The position numbers and the translations under genes were made by a program. A model generated the notes under the pieces. It was not told the origin of the DNA, did no database searches, and saw only the letters and a list, made by a program, of their open reading frames with translations. A stretch of DNA of 64,000 bases from Deltaproteobacteria bacterium. GTDB taxonomy: Bacteria > Bdellovibrionota > Bdellovibrionia > Bdellovibrionales > JAMPXM01. Shown piece after piece: positions 16,515 to 25,032 of this stretch (its first letter is position 1; each line of letters starts with the position of its first letter). The stretch covers positions 1 to 64,000 of the forward strand of contig JAFLCB010000006.1 of assembly GCA_017302795.1 (NCBI GenBank), read 5' to 3'.

Positions 16515-17939
16515 ATGAAACAAGGTATTCTGACCGTGGCTTCAATAGTCACCTCATGTTTCGTTGCAAGCACTGGCTTCGCCCAAGTCCCGGACGCGCC
16601 AGCGGCAGTTCCGCCACCGCAAGCTGTCGCGCCGAAGGCGCTGGCACCCGTGCCGGCACCACCTGTACCGGTGGCTAAACCAGTTGAAAGCCTGCGCGTG
16701 CGCCAAATGTTTCTTGATCGCGACTTACTTGTGGCCGAAATCCCAAAGGCGGCGTTTCCAGCTTCTGTGCAAATCGGCGACGAATTTATTGCAACTTTGC
16801 CTAGCGGGAAACAATGTGCGCTGAAAACGGTTGGCGCCCAAGGTGTCAACGTCACGCTAGATACCAAAGATTGCCGCTACAAATTCGATCTTGTCGTGGG
16901 TCTTCAGCTCGAACGATCACTTTTAGTTGTTGATCCCAGTTTCGTACCGGCGCCATCATCGGCTAGCGGTACCGAACCCAAAGTCGATCCTCCTGCGCGA
17001 GCAGCGAAAGCAGCACCACAAAATCAATTCCAAGAGCCTTCAGGGCCTTATGCTACTCGGTTTTCAGACTTTAGCTTCATGCCGAAGCAGGGGCAGTTCA
17101 TCGTGTCGCCGTATATTCAGCGGATGAACGTAAAGGAAACCAATACCATTAATCGCGTTTCTATCGCTGCGGCAGACAACATCGAATTCGTCGGAGGACT
17201 GGCAATCGAAAGTGGTCTCAGTGATCGAATGAAGCTGGGGGTTGAAGTTCAGCACTCATTCAATGATCAAACAGATATGTCGTATGGCCCAGCGTCGACA
17301 TCCAATGGTTTGACTCAGACATTGACGAGCAAGGGATTCTTTGACCCTAGGTTTCGACTAGAAGTTCAAGCGTTGGATCAAAGTCAGGACCCGATGTCGG
17401 CATTTGTTGCGCTTACGGTTAAGCCATCGTTAATTGAAGCAAAATCTGCGACGGTCTCGATGGACGGGACGCAAGGAACCGGCGGCGGTCAGTACGGTTT
17501 GGAAGGTCGCTTAACAACAGAATCTGCGTTTTTTGGCTTTGAAGTTAAAACGTCATTTACCTACTATGAAAAGCGAACCACTAAAAACGAGACGGCCAAC
17601 ACATCCACAGAATTCACCGGTGGCGATCTCTTTACGTTTGGTCTTCGCGGGCAGGCGAAGTTCTCGCCCGTTTTTTCCGGCAACATCGGCGCAAGGTGGG
17701 TAGGTGTCGGTGCCTCCGAGGCACGCACCGGAACAAACCCCACGAATGTTGTAAAAGCCTATAACTATGTTTCCTATGAAGTCGGTGGAAACTTAGTGCT
17801 CGTACCAGATCGCTTCATGCTGGAAGGCGAAATCCAGCTCGTCGATCGAATCACGACCAAATTAAAATCAGGTACCACCGAAACTGACCTCGAAGCTTCT
17901 GGCAGCGGCTTCCGCCTGGCCGCCAAGTATTTGTTTTAA
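16515..17939 (+). CDS. Outer-membrane beta-barrel-like protein
   Basis: The product is 474 residues with a signal peptide ending near GFAQ (residue 23). A Pro/Ala/Val-rich linker (about 25-55) leads into a soluble domain with two cysteines (about 60-130). A second Pro/Ala-rich linker (about 140-180) precedes about 300 residues of alternating strands ending in FRLAAKYLF, a typical C-terminal barrel strand with terminal Phe. AAAAGGAG precedes the ATG. The function is unknown; it could be a surface porin or adhesin. It is the last gene before the Zorya locus. Confidence 0.65.
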   Translation: MKQGILTVASIVTSCFVASTGFAQVPDAPAAVPPPQAVAPKALAPVPAPPVPVAKPVESLRVRQMFLDRDLLVAEIPKAAFPASVQIGDEFIATLPSGKQCALKTVGAQGVNVTLDTKDCRYKFDLVVGLQLERSLLVVDPSFVPAPSSASGTEPKVDPPARAAKAAPQNQFQEPSGPYATRFSDFSFMPKQGQFIVSPYIQRMNVKETNTINRVSIAAADNIEFVGGLAIESGLSDRMKLGVEVQHSFNDQTDMSYGPASTSNGLTQTLTSKGFFDPRFRLEVQALDQSQDPMSAFVALTVKPSLIEAKSATVSMDGTQGTGGGQYGLEGRLTTESAFFGFEVKTSFTYYEKRTTKNETANTSTEFTGGDLFTFGLRGQAKFSPVFSGNIGARWVGVGASEARTGTNPTNVVKAYNYVSYEVGGNLVLVPDRFMLEGEIQLVDRITTKLKSGTTETDLEASGSGFRLAAKYLF

Positions 17940-18061
17940 TAGTCCCATTTAGAATCGAACTCGTTAACCGCGCGCCAACAATTGCTTAGCTTCTCATTGT
18001 GGCACTGTGGAAAAGTCAAAGTTAACTGACGATTGTTTAACGGTCTGTACGACTATAGCCG

Positions 18062-20932
18062 ATGAGAATCAGCGGCCCGTTAATTCACTCTAGAACGCTT
18101 CAATCGAAAGGCATCCTGGATTCCAAAATGAAAGTTATCATTTCGCCCAAGGACCTATCATCCGACGCGCACGTTGCCTTTACGGCCTTCGCGTCGCTTT
18201 GGGCAGATCATATGCTGTTAATTGGCGGTGAGGGCGACAATCAAGCTCTGGACATAGACGTGGCACTTGAAAGATTTGTTGCGCTGTCAAAAGTAACGCA
18301 ATCATCGTCATTCGTAGATGCGTTTGTCGCCAAAGAGGAATTCGATTCTTTGGGGCATTTTTTATCGGTGCATTTTTCTGGCAAAGAAGAACTAAAAATC
18401 GAATCGCACTCTAATCTTGGTCACGAAAATTTTAAAATTCAATTTTATTATCGAAACAGTTCAGGTCAGCGAAATGATGTCTCGTTACGTGAGGCGAACG
18501 ACCATCGTCACTTTGGACCGATCGGTGCAGGGTTGGCAAAAATTGCCGCTAAGATTGAAGGCGTGGATAGCCATTTTCAGGTAGTCCACGAGATGAAAAC
18601 TTTTTTAAGTGCACAGAGCGAAACAGTCGAAAAAGTTTCGTTCGATGCAACTTTGAACGCCTTGAGAACAGTTGAGGTCGAAAAGTTTCGTCCGATAGTA
18701 GAAGAATCAAAAGTGCCGGGTTCCTTCCAAGTATCTCTTGCTGTCGAAGATACGAGTGGGACTACCCAAGAAGTTAATACCAATCTTATCAATCCGAAAA
18801 CTAAAACGATTAGATGTGCGGACGGCGCAATTATTCCGTACGGAAGCGGCGAAGCTGGTTTTATTGATGAGATTCGCAGTCGGCAATCGATGAACCGCAA
18901 GCAGGCTGAGCGATTGGCGCAGCACCCAGAAGATCTGATACCGCCAGGTGCCGACACCTCGAGGCTTGATCTGTCCGAATACCACAGTCGGGTTTTGGGT
19001 TTTGAGCCGCGCAAACAGCAGAAAGTACTAGAGTTCTCGTCGAGTGGCATCGATTGGTTTAGTGATCTTGATGGTGAGCCTAGTCTTCGCGTTCAGGATA
19101 CAACAGGCAAGACGGTCGAAATGAAATTGCCGTCCAACGACAAAATAAAAAATGCGATTCAGGAAGTAACATCACAGCTTAAAGAATCTCAATCCAATCC
19201 CGGCGCATATGTCCCGAAACTGGTACCGATAGACGAACATGGCCAGTTTGTCATTCAACCCACCGCAGAGTCGCTACTTGGCCTAGGCGTGATTGAAACG
19301 ATTTCGGAAAAGTGGGCAGCGTCGCCAGAATTGAAGAAACAAAGGCGGCCTGTCGAAGTCGCGGTACTTCGCGAGCAAAATGCGAAACTCGCCACTGTTA
19401 TTGCCGATCCTGTTTTATTTGCTGAGCAAATCGATTCTGTAACAGATGCGAAACTCGATCCTCATCAAATTGACGGCGTTAAATGGCTACTTGGGCACAT
19501 GCGACGGCAGCGAGGTGGCGTTGTTTTGGCCGACGAAATGGGTCTTGGCAAAACGGCGCAGATGCTTGTTGCGTCGGGCATATTGTACAACCTGATTCGT
19601 AACCAAGGGGCCACACCATGGTTTCATGCATTGCCGGTTTGGCGTCCGGTGCTCGTGGTTGCGCCGAAGATTCTCCTTACCAACTGGATTAGGGAGGCAG
19701 GGCGTTTCCTAAAGATGGATGTCCTGCCAAAACGAGAAATTGTCGGTAGCAGCACAATTCATCATCTTCTTGGTGATGGAGGTAAAGATGCGACCAAACT
19801 TCTTGAACTTGACCTCATCGCGATGAACTACGAGACCTTGGCTAGCTATCAGCGCGAACTTCTTAGATTAGACTTTTCTGTTGTAGTGTTCGATGAATCG
19901 CAAAACATAAAAAATCAAGACACCGCCAAAAGTATCGCGGCGCGCGCGGTTAAATCATTCCTGCCGATTTGCTCGACCGGTACGCCCGTTGAAAATTCGC
20001 TGAGTGATCTCTGGACCCAGATCGATGCGACAAATCGCATTCCTATCAATCCATTAGGAACATCTAAAGACTTTAGTGCCGATAAGCGGAATTCAGCCGA
20101 AAGACTTACCGAAATACGTTCCCAGCTGGATTTCCAGTCTAAAAAGACGATCATACTGCGAAGAGAAAAGTCGATTCTTAAGAACTTTCCAAAAAAAGTT
20201 ATTCATCCACCGGTTGTTCATTCAATGACGGAAGAACAAGCGGCGCGTGAAGCGAATTTGACGAAAGCAATGAAAGGCTCGCCCTTAGAATTGATGACTG
20301 AGCTGCGGAAGCTATATCAGCATCCGATACTATTGTTGAAGAGCGCAAATGCCAGCTCTTTGTCTGTTAAGCAACTTATCGAAAAGGGGCCGAAGCTAGC
20401 TGCGACTATCGAAATTCTAAAAAGGATTAAAGGGCTAGCACAAAAAGTTCTTATTTTCACTCCGTCTGTACCGATGCAAGCAATTCTTGCTAGAGTCATA
20501 GCTGAAGAGTTCGGCGTGGCGGTCAATGTCATCAACGGCGAAACTAACCAACGTGGTGCCCCGGGCGAAGCCGCCGAAAAAATAATTGAAGACTTCAGTG
20601 CGAGCGATGGATTTGGTGCGCTCGTTCTTAGTCCCTTGGCAGCAGGCGCCGGTTTAAACATCACGGCAGCCAATCACGTCATTCACTATGGACGTTGGTG
20701 GAATCCGGCCAAAGAGGATCAAGCGACTGATCGTGCATATCGGCGGGGGCAACAGCTGGATGTGAACGTGTACTACCCTATATTGTCGAATCTCGAGGGC
20801 AAAGGGTTCGATGTTGGACTTCATGAACTTGTCGAGCGCAAGCGAGCACTCGCACGGGATTTCTTGGACCCAATAGAGTCTTTCAATATATCTCGGACTG
20901 AAATGGATGAAATCAGCAAGGGGCGAGTCTAA
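18062..20932 (+). CDS. zorD: ZorD-like SNF2-family helicase of a Zorya system
   Basis: The product is up to 956 residues; the ATG at 18128 (residue 23) is an equally plausible start because neither has a clear ribosome binding site. About 460 N-terminal residues without a recognised motif precede a SNF2 core: Walker A ADEMGLGKT (Lys497), Walker B FDESQ (Asp611), STGTPVENSLSDLW, and a helicase C domain ending in ATDRAYRRGQ (Arg891, Arg894). ZorD in characterised type I Zorya is an SNF2-like protein with a large N-terminal region, which degrades or processes phage DNA after recruitment. The stop overlaps the zorA start by one base (TAATG). Here it is first in the operon, whereas canonical zorD is last. 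Confidence 0.82.
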   Translation: MRISGPLIHSRTLQSKGILDSKMKVIISPKDLSSDAHVAFTAFASLWADHMLLIGGEGDNQALDIDVALERFVALSKVTQSSSFVDAFVAKEEFDSLGHFLSVHFSGKEELKIESHSNLGHENFKIQFYYRNSSGQRNDVSLREANDHRHFGPIGAGLAKIAAKIEGVDSHFQVVHEMKTFLSAQSETVEKVSFDATLNALRTVEVEKFRPIVEESKVPGSFQVSLAVEDTSGTTQEVNTNLINPKTKTIRCADGAIIPYGSGEAGFIDEIRSRQSMNRKQAERLAQHPEDLIPPGADTSRLDLSEYHSRVLGFEPRKQQKVLEFSSSGIDWFSDLDGEPSLRVQDTTGKTVEMKLPSNDKIKNAIQEVTSQLKESQSNPGAYVPKLVPIDEHGQFVIQPTAESLLGLGVIETISEKWAASPELKKQRRPVEVAVLREQNAKLATVIADPVLFAEQIDSVTDAKLDPHQIDGVKWLLGHMRRQRGGVVLADEMGLGKTAQMLVASGILYNLIRNQGATPWFHALPVWRPVLVVAPKILLTNWIREAGRFLKMDVLPKREIVGSSTIHHLLGDGGKDATKLLELDLIAMNYETLASYQRELLRLDFSVVVFDESQNIKNQDTAKSIAARAVKSFLPICSTGTPVENSLSDLWTQIDATNRIPINPLGTSKDFSADKRNSAERLTEIRSQLDFQSKKTIILRREKSILKNFPKKVIHPPVVHSMTEEQAAREANLTKAMKGSPLELMTELRKLYQHPILLLKSANASSLSVKQLIEKGPKLAATIEILKRIKGLAQKVLIFTPSVPMQAILARVIAEEFGVAVNVINGETNQRGAPGEAAEKIIEDFSASDGFGALVLSPLAAGAGLNITAANHVIHYGRWWNPAKEDQATDRAYRRGQQLDVNVYYPILSNLEGKGFDVGLHELVERKRALARDFLDPIESFNISRTEMDEISKGRV

Positions 20933-22851
20933 TGGGAACTAATTCAATTTTCACTTCAGTCCTCCAGATCATTGATAAAGGGAAATCGGAAGACTGGATT
21001 GTTGTCGGTGTAGTTTTGTTTTTCGCTCTTGTTATCGGAATTGCCATACGATTGACCAAGTCAAAAGTACTCAAGGAAGTTGAGGCGCTTGCGCATTCGT
21101 TACGTGAAATTGGACGAGGTCAAGATTCAAACGGGTATGGCATAGCCTACGAGAGTATTTTTCTGGGGAGCTTTGATATCCCGGGACGAGGTCTCACTAA
21201 CGTTTTCAAAGTTGATCCGGTACAGCACCTAAAAAATTATGCGAAGAACCAATTTACTAGAAATTTGGGCGTTCAAGCCGCGCCTTACATTTCCGGCATC
21301 GCCCTTTTCTTGACTTTCTTTCTGATCGGCGTTGCCGTTTTCCAGATTGGTGGCTCGCTGTCCGGCAAAGAGCAAGTGGTTAAAGAGGTAAGCGTCGGTG
21401 CGCAAACTGAATTACGCAATATGGAATTGACTGTTGCAGAGCGACTTGAAGCGCCGATTCAGCATCTCTCTTTCAAATTTTTTGTATCTGCAATTGGATT
21501 GATAGCCTCGATTTTACTTTCAGTTTATAGATCGAACATGTTGAACAAGATCGAGGAAGCGGTCGAGAAGGACCTTCACTTCCTGTATTCCAAGGTCACC
21601 ACGCGTGATGCAAGCGATATTGCCCTCCAAATTGAACAGGCAAAGGGTGCGACAGAAACAGTGGCGCAGCTGAAGCGAACAAATATTCAGCTAGAGTCCC
21701 TAGACAAACTAGAGGTAAAGGTAAGTGACCTTTCCCAGTCTGTTTTGCAAGCTGTTGCGACGCAGATTACCGACGAGCTTGGTAAAAGTATGGGCCTTCT
21801 TTTAAGTCAACAATCAGATAGCTTAAAGGAAATTGCCGAGGCGATGAATAAAAGTTTGGAGGCTTCTGTCGGTAAAATCGGCGAAGACTTGAATCAGAGT
21901 TTTAGAATCATGTCTGAAACACTGAACAAAAAGTCAGACTCTGGGGTTGGCGATATAGTCGCAAAGCTAGAATCAATGTTAAGTGGAGGAACTAAGCAGT
22001 ACGGCGAAGAGCTTGGTAAATCACTCTCGGGCTTTGGTAAGCTTCTGCCTGACCTTGAAAAAAGTTTGAATTCTATGATGAATCAAATGGCAGCACTCGC
22101 CAAGGACAACGCGGAACGGGCTGAAAAGCAAAACCTCGTTCAGGAAGAAACTTTGAATTCAAGTCTACAGAAGATCAACGAAGCGATTCAAAAGATTTCC
22201 GCTACGCAAACGCAGTCACAAGTTCATCTTGATTCGGCTTTAAGCCGAATTAAGGAGGTTTCAGATAACGCTGTATCAGCAGCATCAAGCTCAATCGAGA
22301 GCGTTTCAAATACAATGGGGCAGCGCCTAAGAGAGCAAACGTTGGAATCGCAACGTATGATCGATCGCCAAATGACCGACATGAAAGAAGTGTCGGCCAT
22401 AGTGAACACGGTTGTCGCGTCTCTTCGGCCGATTTTGTCAGAGCTTCAGCCAATTATGCAAAATACCAGCAGCATTGCGATTGAATCTAAAGCTGCGGCC
22501 ACACAACTTCGTTCAGTGTCTGACAGCTTTAAAAGTGTATTCGATCAAACACTTGAGCTTCCGAAGGCCGTTAATGCTGTGAACCGAGACTTCAATCAGA
22601 CCCTCAGTGAGCAGGCAAGAATGCTGGCCCAAAACCAAGCGTCATTTAAGGACCTCGGGGAAACTGTTGGTAGTGGTGTTTCGAGCGCATTAAGTGTGGT
22701 TCGCGCAGGATTCGAACATTCGAAAAACGAAATTCAACATGGTCAAACCCAGCTAGCACAAAATTTCGGATCTAAAATCGAATCGTTAAGTGATTCGATG
22801 GAAGAGCTCAATGGAAGTATTAACAAGATTGTTTCATTGGTTAAGAATTAG
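20932..22851 (+). CDS. zorA: ZorA-like MotA/TolQ/ExbB-type motor protein with long tail
   Basis: The product is 639 residues. Hydrophobic helices lie at about 22-41, 118-140 and 181-199, as in the MotA/ExbB/TolQ proton-channel fold. About 430 residues of polar, heptad-rich helix follow, with many Gln and Ser and few Pro. This long cytoplasmic tail is the hallmark of ZorA, where five subunits surround a ZorB dimer and the tail extends inward to transmit the signal. It is translationally coupled to zorD, and zorB follows after 12 bp. A methyl-accepting or generic ExbB protein would lack this topology and context. Confidence 0.85.
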   Translation: MGTNSIFTSVLQIIDKGKSEDWIVVGVVLFFALVIGIAIRLTKSKVLKEVEALAHSLREIGRGQDSNGYGIAYESIFLGSFDIPGRGLTNVFKVDPVQHLKNYAKNQFTRNLGVQAAPYISGIALFLTFFLIGVAVFQIGGSLSGKEQVVKEVSVGAQTELRNMELTVAERLEAPIQHLSFKFFVSAIGLIASILLSVYRSNMLNKIEEAVEKDLHFLYSKVTTRDASDIALQIEQAKGATETVAQLKRTNIQLESLDKLEVKVSDLSQSVLQAVATQITDELGKSMGLLLSQQSDSLKEIAEAMNKSLEASVGKIGEDLNQSFRIMSETLNKKSDSGVGDIVAKLESMLSGGTKQYGEELGKSLSGFGKLLPDLEKSLNSMMNQMAALAKDNAERAEKQNLVQEETLNSSLQKINEAIQKISATQTQSQVHLDSALSRIKEVSDNAVSAASSSIESVSNTMGQRLREQTLESQRMIDRQMTDMKEVSAIVNTVVASLRPILSELQPIMQNTSSIAIESKAAATQLRSVSDSFKSVFDQTLELPKAVNAVNRDFNQTLSEQARMLAQNQASFKDLGETVGSGVSSALSVVRAGFEHSKNEIQHGQTQLAQNFGSKIESLSDSMEELNGSINKIVSLVKN

Positions 22852-22863
22852 AGGGCAGTATAG

Positions 22864-23679
22864 ATGGCCGATGAACAAGAAAAAATTGATTTTAGTCACT
22901 CAAATACAGACTTGATGGCAAGTATAGCTGTGATATTTCTATTGCTTGCGGTCGCGATGATTCTGGCGAACTCCGCAGCTGTAAGCAAAGCTGAAAATGC
23001 CCAAGAAAAGTTGAATGCGGAACGTAACGAATTTAATAATGAAATTAGAGACTTGCTGGACCTACCGCCCGGCGGAAAAGATGTAAGCGACGACGGATGC
23101 ATTCGTGTTATCAACGACGATTTGAAAAGCGAAATTAGAATTCGTTTTATCGATGGTCATTCGGCCGGGGGAGAAAGGTGTAGGGGCCTCACTTTTGGTA
23201 CGGCTAAATTTGAGTTAGATGGCGATGGTGACAGCAAGAACATTCTAATTAAACTTGCACGGATTTCCTCAAGGGCTTGTCAAAAAAAATCTGTCGGCAA
23301 AGATTCACCAATTTGGCGACTTAGTATCGAAGGGCATACCGATACCGATCGATACCTCGATTTTAAGCGTTCAGATTGTAAAGACCCTAGCGAGGAGTTT
23401 TGTGGGAATCTGTACTTGAGCGCCCAAAGGGCCCGAGAGGTGTACCTTTGGATTGCTCGAACAATGGCTACCGACCAGAAAATCAGTCGGGATAAACAAT
23501 GCTTTGAAAAGATGGCCCTGATTTCTGGGAGGGGGCCTCTCGATCCAGTGGAAGAAGGCGATCGTGAGACAGCAGCCGTTGATGACGAGGCGGACTCAAA
23601 TCTCGACGGAAAACAAAGTAACCGGCGTGTCGAATATATTGTTCACTTCAAGGTCGCCAAGATCGAGGCGAGCAAGTGA
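22864..23679 (+). CDS. zorB: ZorB-like MotB/OmpA-domain stator protein
   Basis: The product is 271 residues. One transmembrane helix (about 17-37) is preceded by Asp16, in the position of the proton-carrying aspartate of MotB/ExbD. The periplasmic part carries an OmpA-like peptidoglycan-binding domain: FGTAKFELDGDG, SIEGHTDT (156-161), LSAQRAREVYLWI and a NRRVEYIV ending. Several cysteines (about 79, 106, 139, 167, 179) could form disulfides in the periplasm. With ZorA it would build the ion-driven complex anchored to the cell wall that senses phage entry. Its last four bases overlap the zorC start. Confidence 0.87.
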   Translation: MADEQEKIDFSHSNTDLMASIAVIFLLLAVAMILANSAAVSKAENAQEKLNAERNEFNNEIRDLLDLPPGGKDVSDDGCIRVINDDLKSEIRIRFIDGHSAGGERCRGLTFGTAKFELDGDGDSKNILIKLARISSRACQKKSVGKDSPIWRLSIEGHTDTDRYLDFKRSDCKDPSEEFCGNLYLSAQRAREVYLWIARTMATDQKISRDKQCFEKMALISGRGPLDPVEEGDRETAAVDDEADSNLDGKQSNRRVEYIVHFKVAKIEASK

Positions 23680-25004
23680 GCAACCTCAGGAAACTCATCG
23701 AAAAAGCTGCCGTGGCTTTTGTTAAGGAAATCGAATTTACGAATTCGAGCTACCTTCGACGATTGAATGAGTTGACGAAGGATCTCGAAAAACTGGATGT
23801 CGCTCGATCTGTTTCTCCGACTAGTAAATCTAGAATCGATAGAATCTGCGAAAAGGTATACTCCGGCGACGAATTGTCTGGGAGTGACTGGCGCATAATG
23901 GGCCGGTCCATTGCGGCATTCGAAAATCAAACCCTGGAAAGAGCGTTAAAGGCCGCGACTGACAAACCGGTCGCAATGGGCAAAGTAATGGAAGGTCTTC
24001 TGAAGAGCTGGCACGGCGGGGTGGCAGTTGCAGAAAAACTAAAGCTTTTCGAGGCGCAGACGCCAACACTTTCATCAATTGCATTCGGATGGGGGGATTT
24101 GCAGAGCGCACGTTCTGCGCTTTCGCGAATTCGAAAAGGTGTCGGCGGTTTGGAAAACACTGGACCAGGAATTAAGAGTTTGGTGTGGCTTGCAAATGTT
24201 TTGCGTGAGCCCAGTCGAAGTCGTCAGCTGGCGATGTTCACTGAGGTCAACGCATCAATTCTGCCAGAAATTCGACCCTGGTTGAAAACGACTCATCGGG
24301 CCCCGGTACATATTGAGCTCTCGAGTCTTGGCGTCGAAGTAGCGCTGGAAGTTTGGAACAATAGCCAACAGGACAAAAGTGCCATGACCTTGCTAGATCA
24401 AGTGCTTGCGCACCCAGAGATCGGTGATCCGCGCGGTTTTAGTAGAAGCATAATCTGGTCGGAGATTGAAAAAAATAGGCCTGAGTTATTTAGGAAGCTT
24501 CTGGTTTCCTTGAACCGAGGCGACATCGAATTCTTTTTTAGTAAGCTCAAGGGACTCGACAGAGACCGAAAAAACTTCTGGATTAATTATACCGATCAGA
24601 TGCTTCGAACTCAGGTAATTCTACGGCGGGTCGAAATGAATCAATTAGCCCATAACTTTCCGGCTGGAAGTGAAGAACGAGCCATCATTGATCGAGCTTA
24701 CGTTTTTGCTGGAAGTAGCCAGCAAAATCTACTGGTGTTTTATTTCGGCAGTTGTGTGGCCGTTGAAGCGGGCGAGACTGGCCAGGCATGCTTCATATAT
24801 GACCGAAGAAACTTTGAATCCATCATGGAGCGTACATCGCGACTTTCCGAAGCTAGCCGGCAAGTTCAAGGTACATCCCAAGACTTCAACGATAAGTCTT
24901 TGATCAAACACCGTCAAATTCATCATCCACCGGGAGTTTGGCAACGGCGCCTTGACGACGTCCTCGCACATCTAGGTGTAACTTCGAATGGGAGAGCGGC
25001 ATAA
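23676..25004 (+). CDS. zorC: ZorC-like EH_signature protein
   Basis: The product is 442 residues. It starts at GTG 23676, overlapping the zorB stop by four bases. The protein is mostly helical. Near 355-376 is a strand-turn pattern with conserved-looking Glu (FGSCVAVEAGETGQACFIYD), and near 410-425 a histidine-rich HRQIHHPPGVW. Together these fit the EH_signature domain that defines ZorC. In studied systems ZorC binds DNA and acts with ZorD. It is shorter than E. coli ZorC (about 560 residues). Assignment rests on context plus this C-terminal pattern. Confidence 0.72.
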   Translation: MSNLRKLIEKAAVAFVKEIEFTNSSYLRRLNELTKDLEKLDVARSVSPTSKSRIDRICEKVYSGDELSGSDWRIMGRSIAAFENQTLERALKAATDKPVAMGKVMEGLLKSWHGGVAVAEKLKLFEAQTPTLSSIAFGWGDLQSARSALSRIRKGVGGLENTGPGIKSLVWLANVLREPSRSRQLAMFTEVNASILPEIRPWLKTTHRAPVHIELSSLGVEVALEVWNNSQQDKSAMTLLDQVLAHPEIGDPRGFSRSIIWSEIEKNRPELFRKLLVSLNRGDIEFFFSKLKGLDRDRKNFWINYTDQMLRTQVILRRVEMNQLAHNFPAGSEERAIIDRAYVFAGSSQQNLLVFYFGSCVAVEAGETGQACFIYDRRNFESIMERTSRLSEASRQVQGTSQDFNDKSLIKHRQIHHPPGVWQRRLDDVLAHLGVTSNGRAA

Positions 25005-25032
25005 ATAGCTAGTGCGCAAAACTGAAAACATC

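Noticed and set aside
16439-16867. 142-residue minus-strand frame over the start of the barrel protein
   Set aside because: It is an Ala/Gly-rich shadow of the Pro/Ala linker of the plus-strand gene, which has a signal peptide and ribosome binding site.
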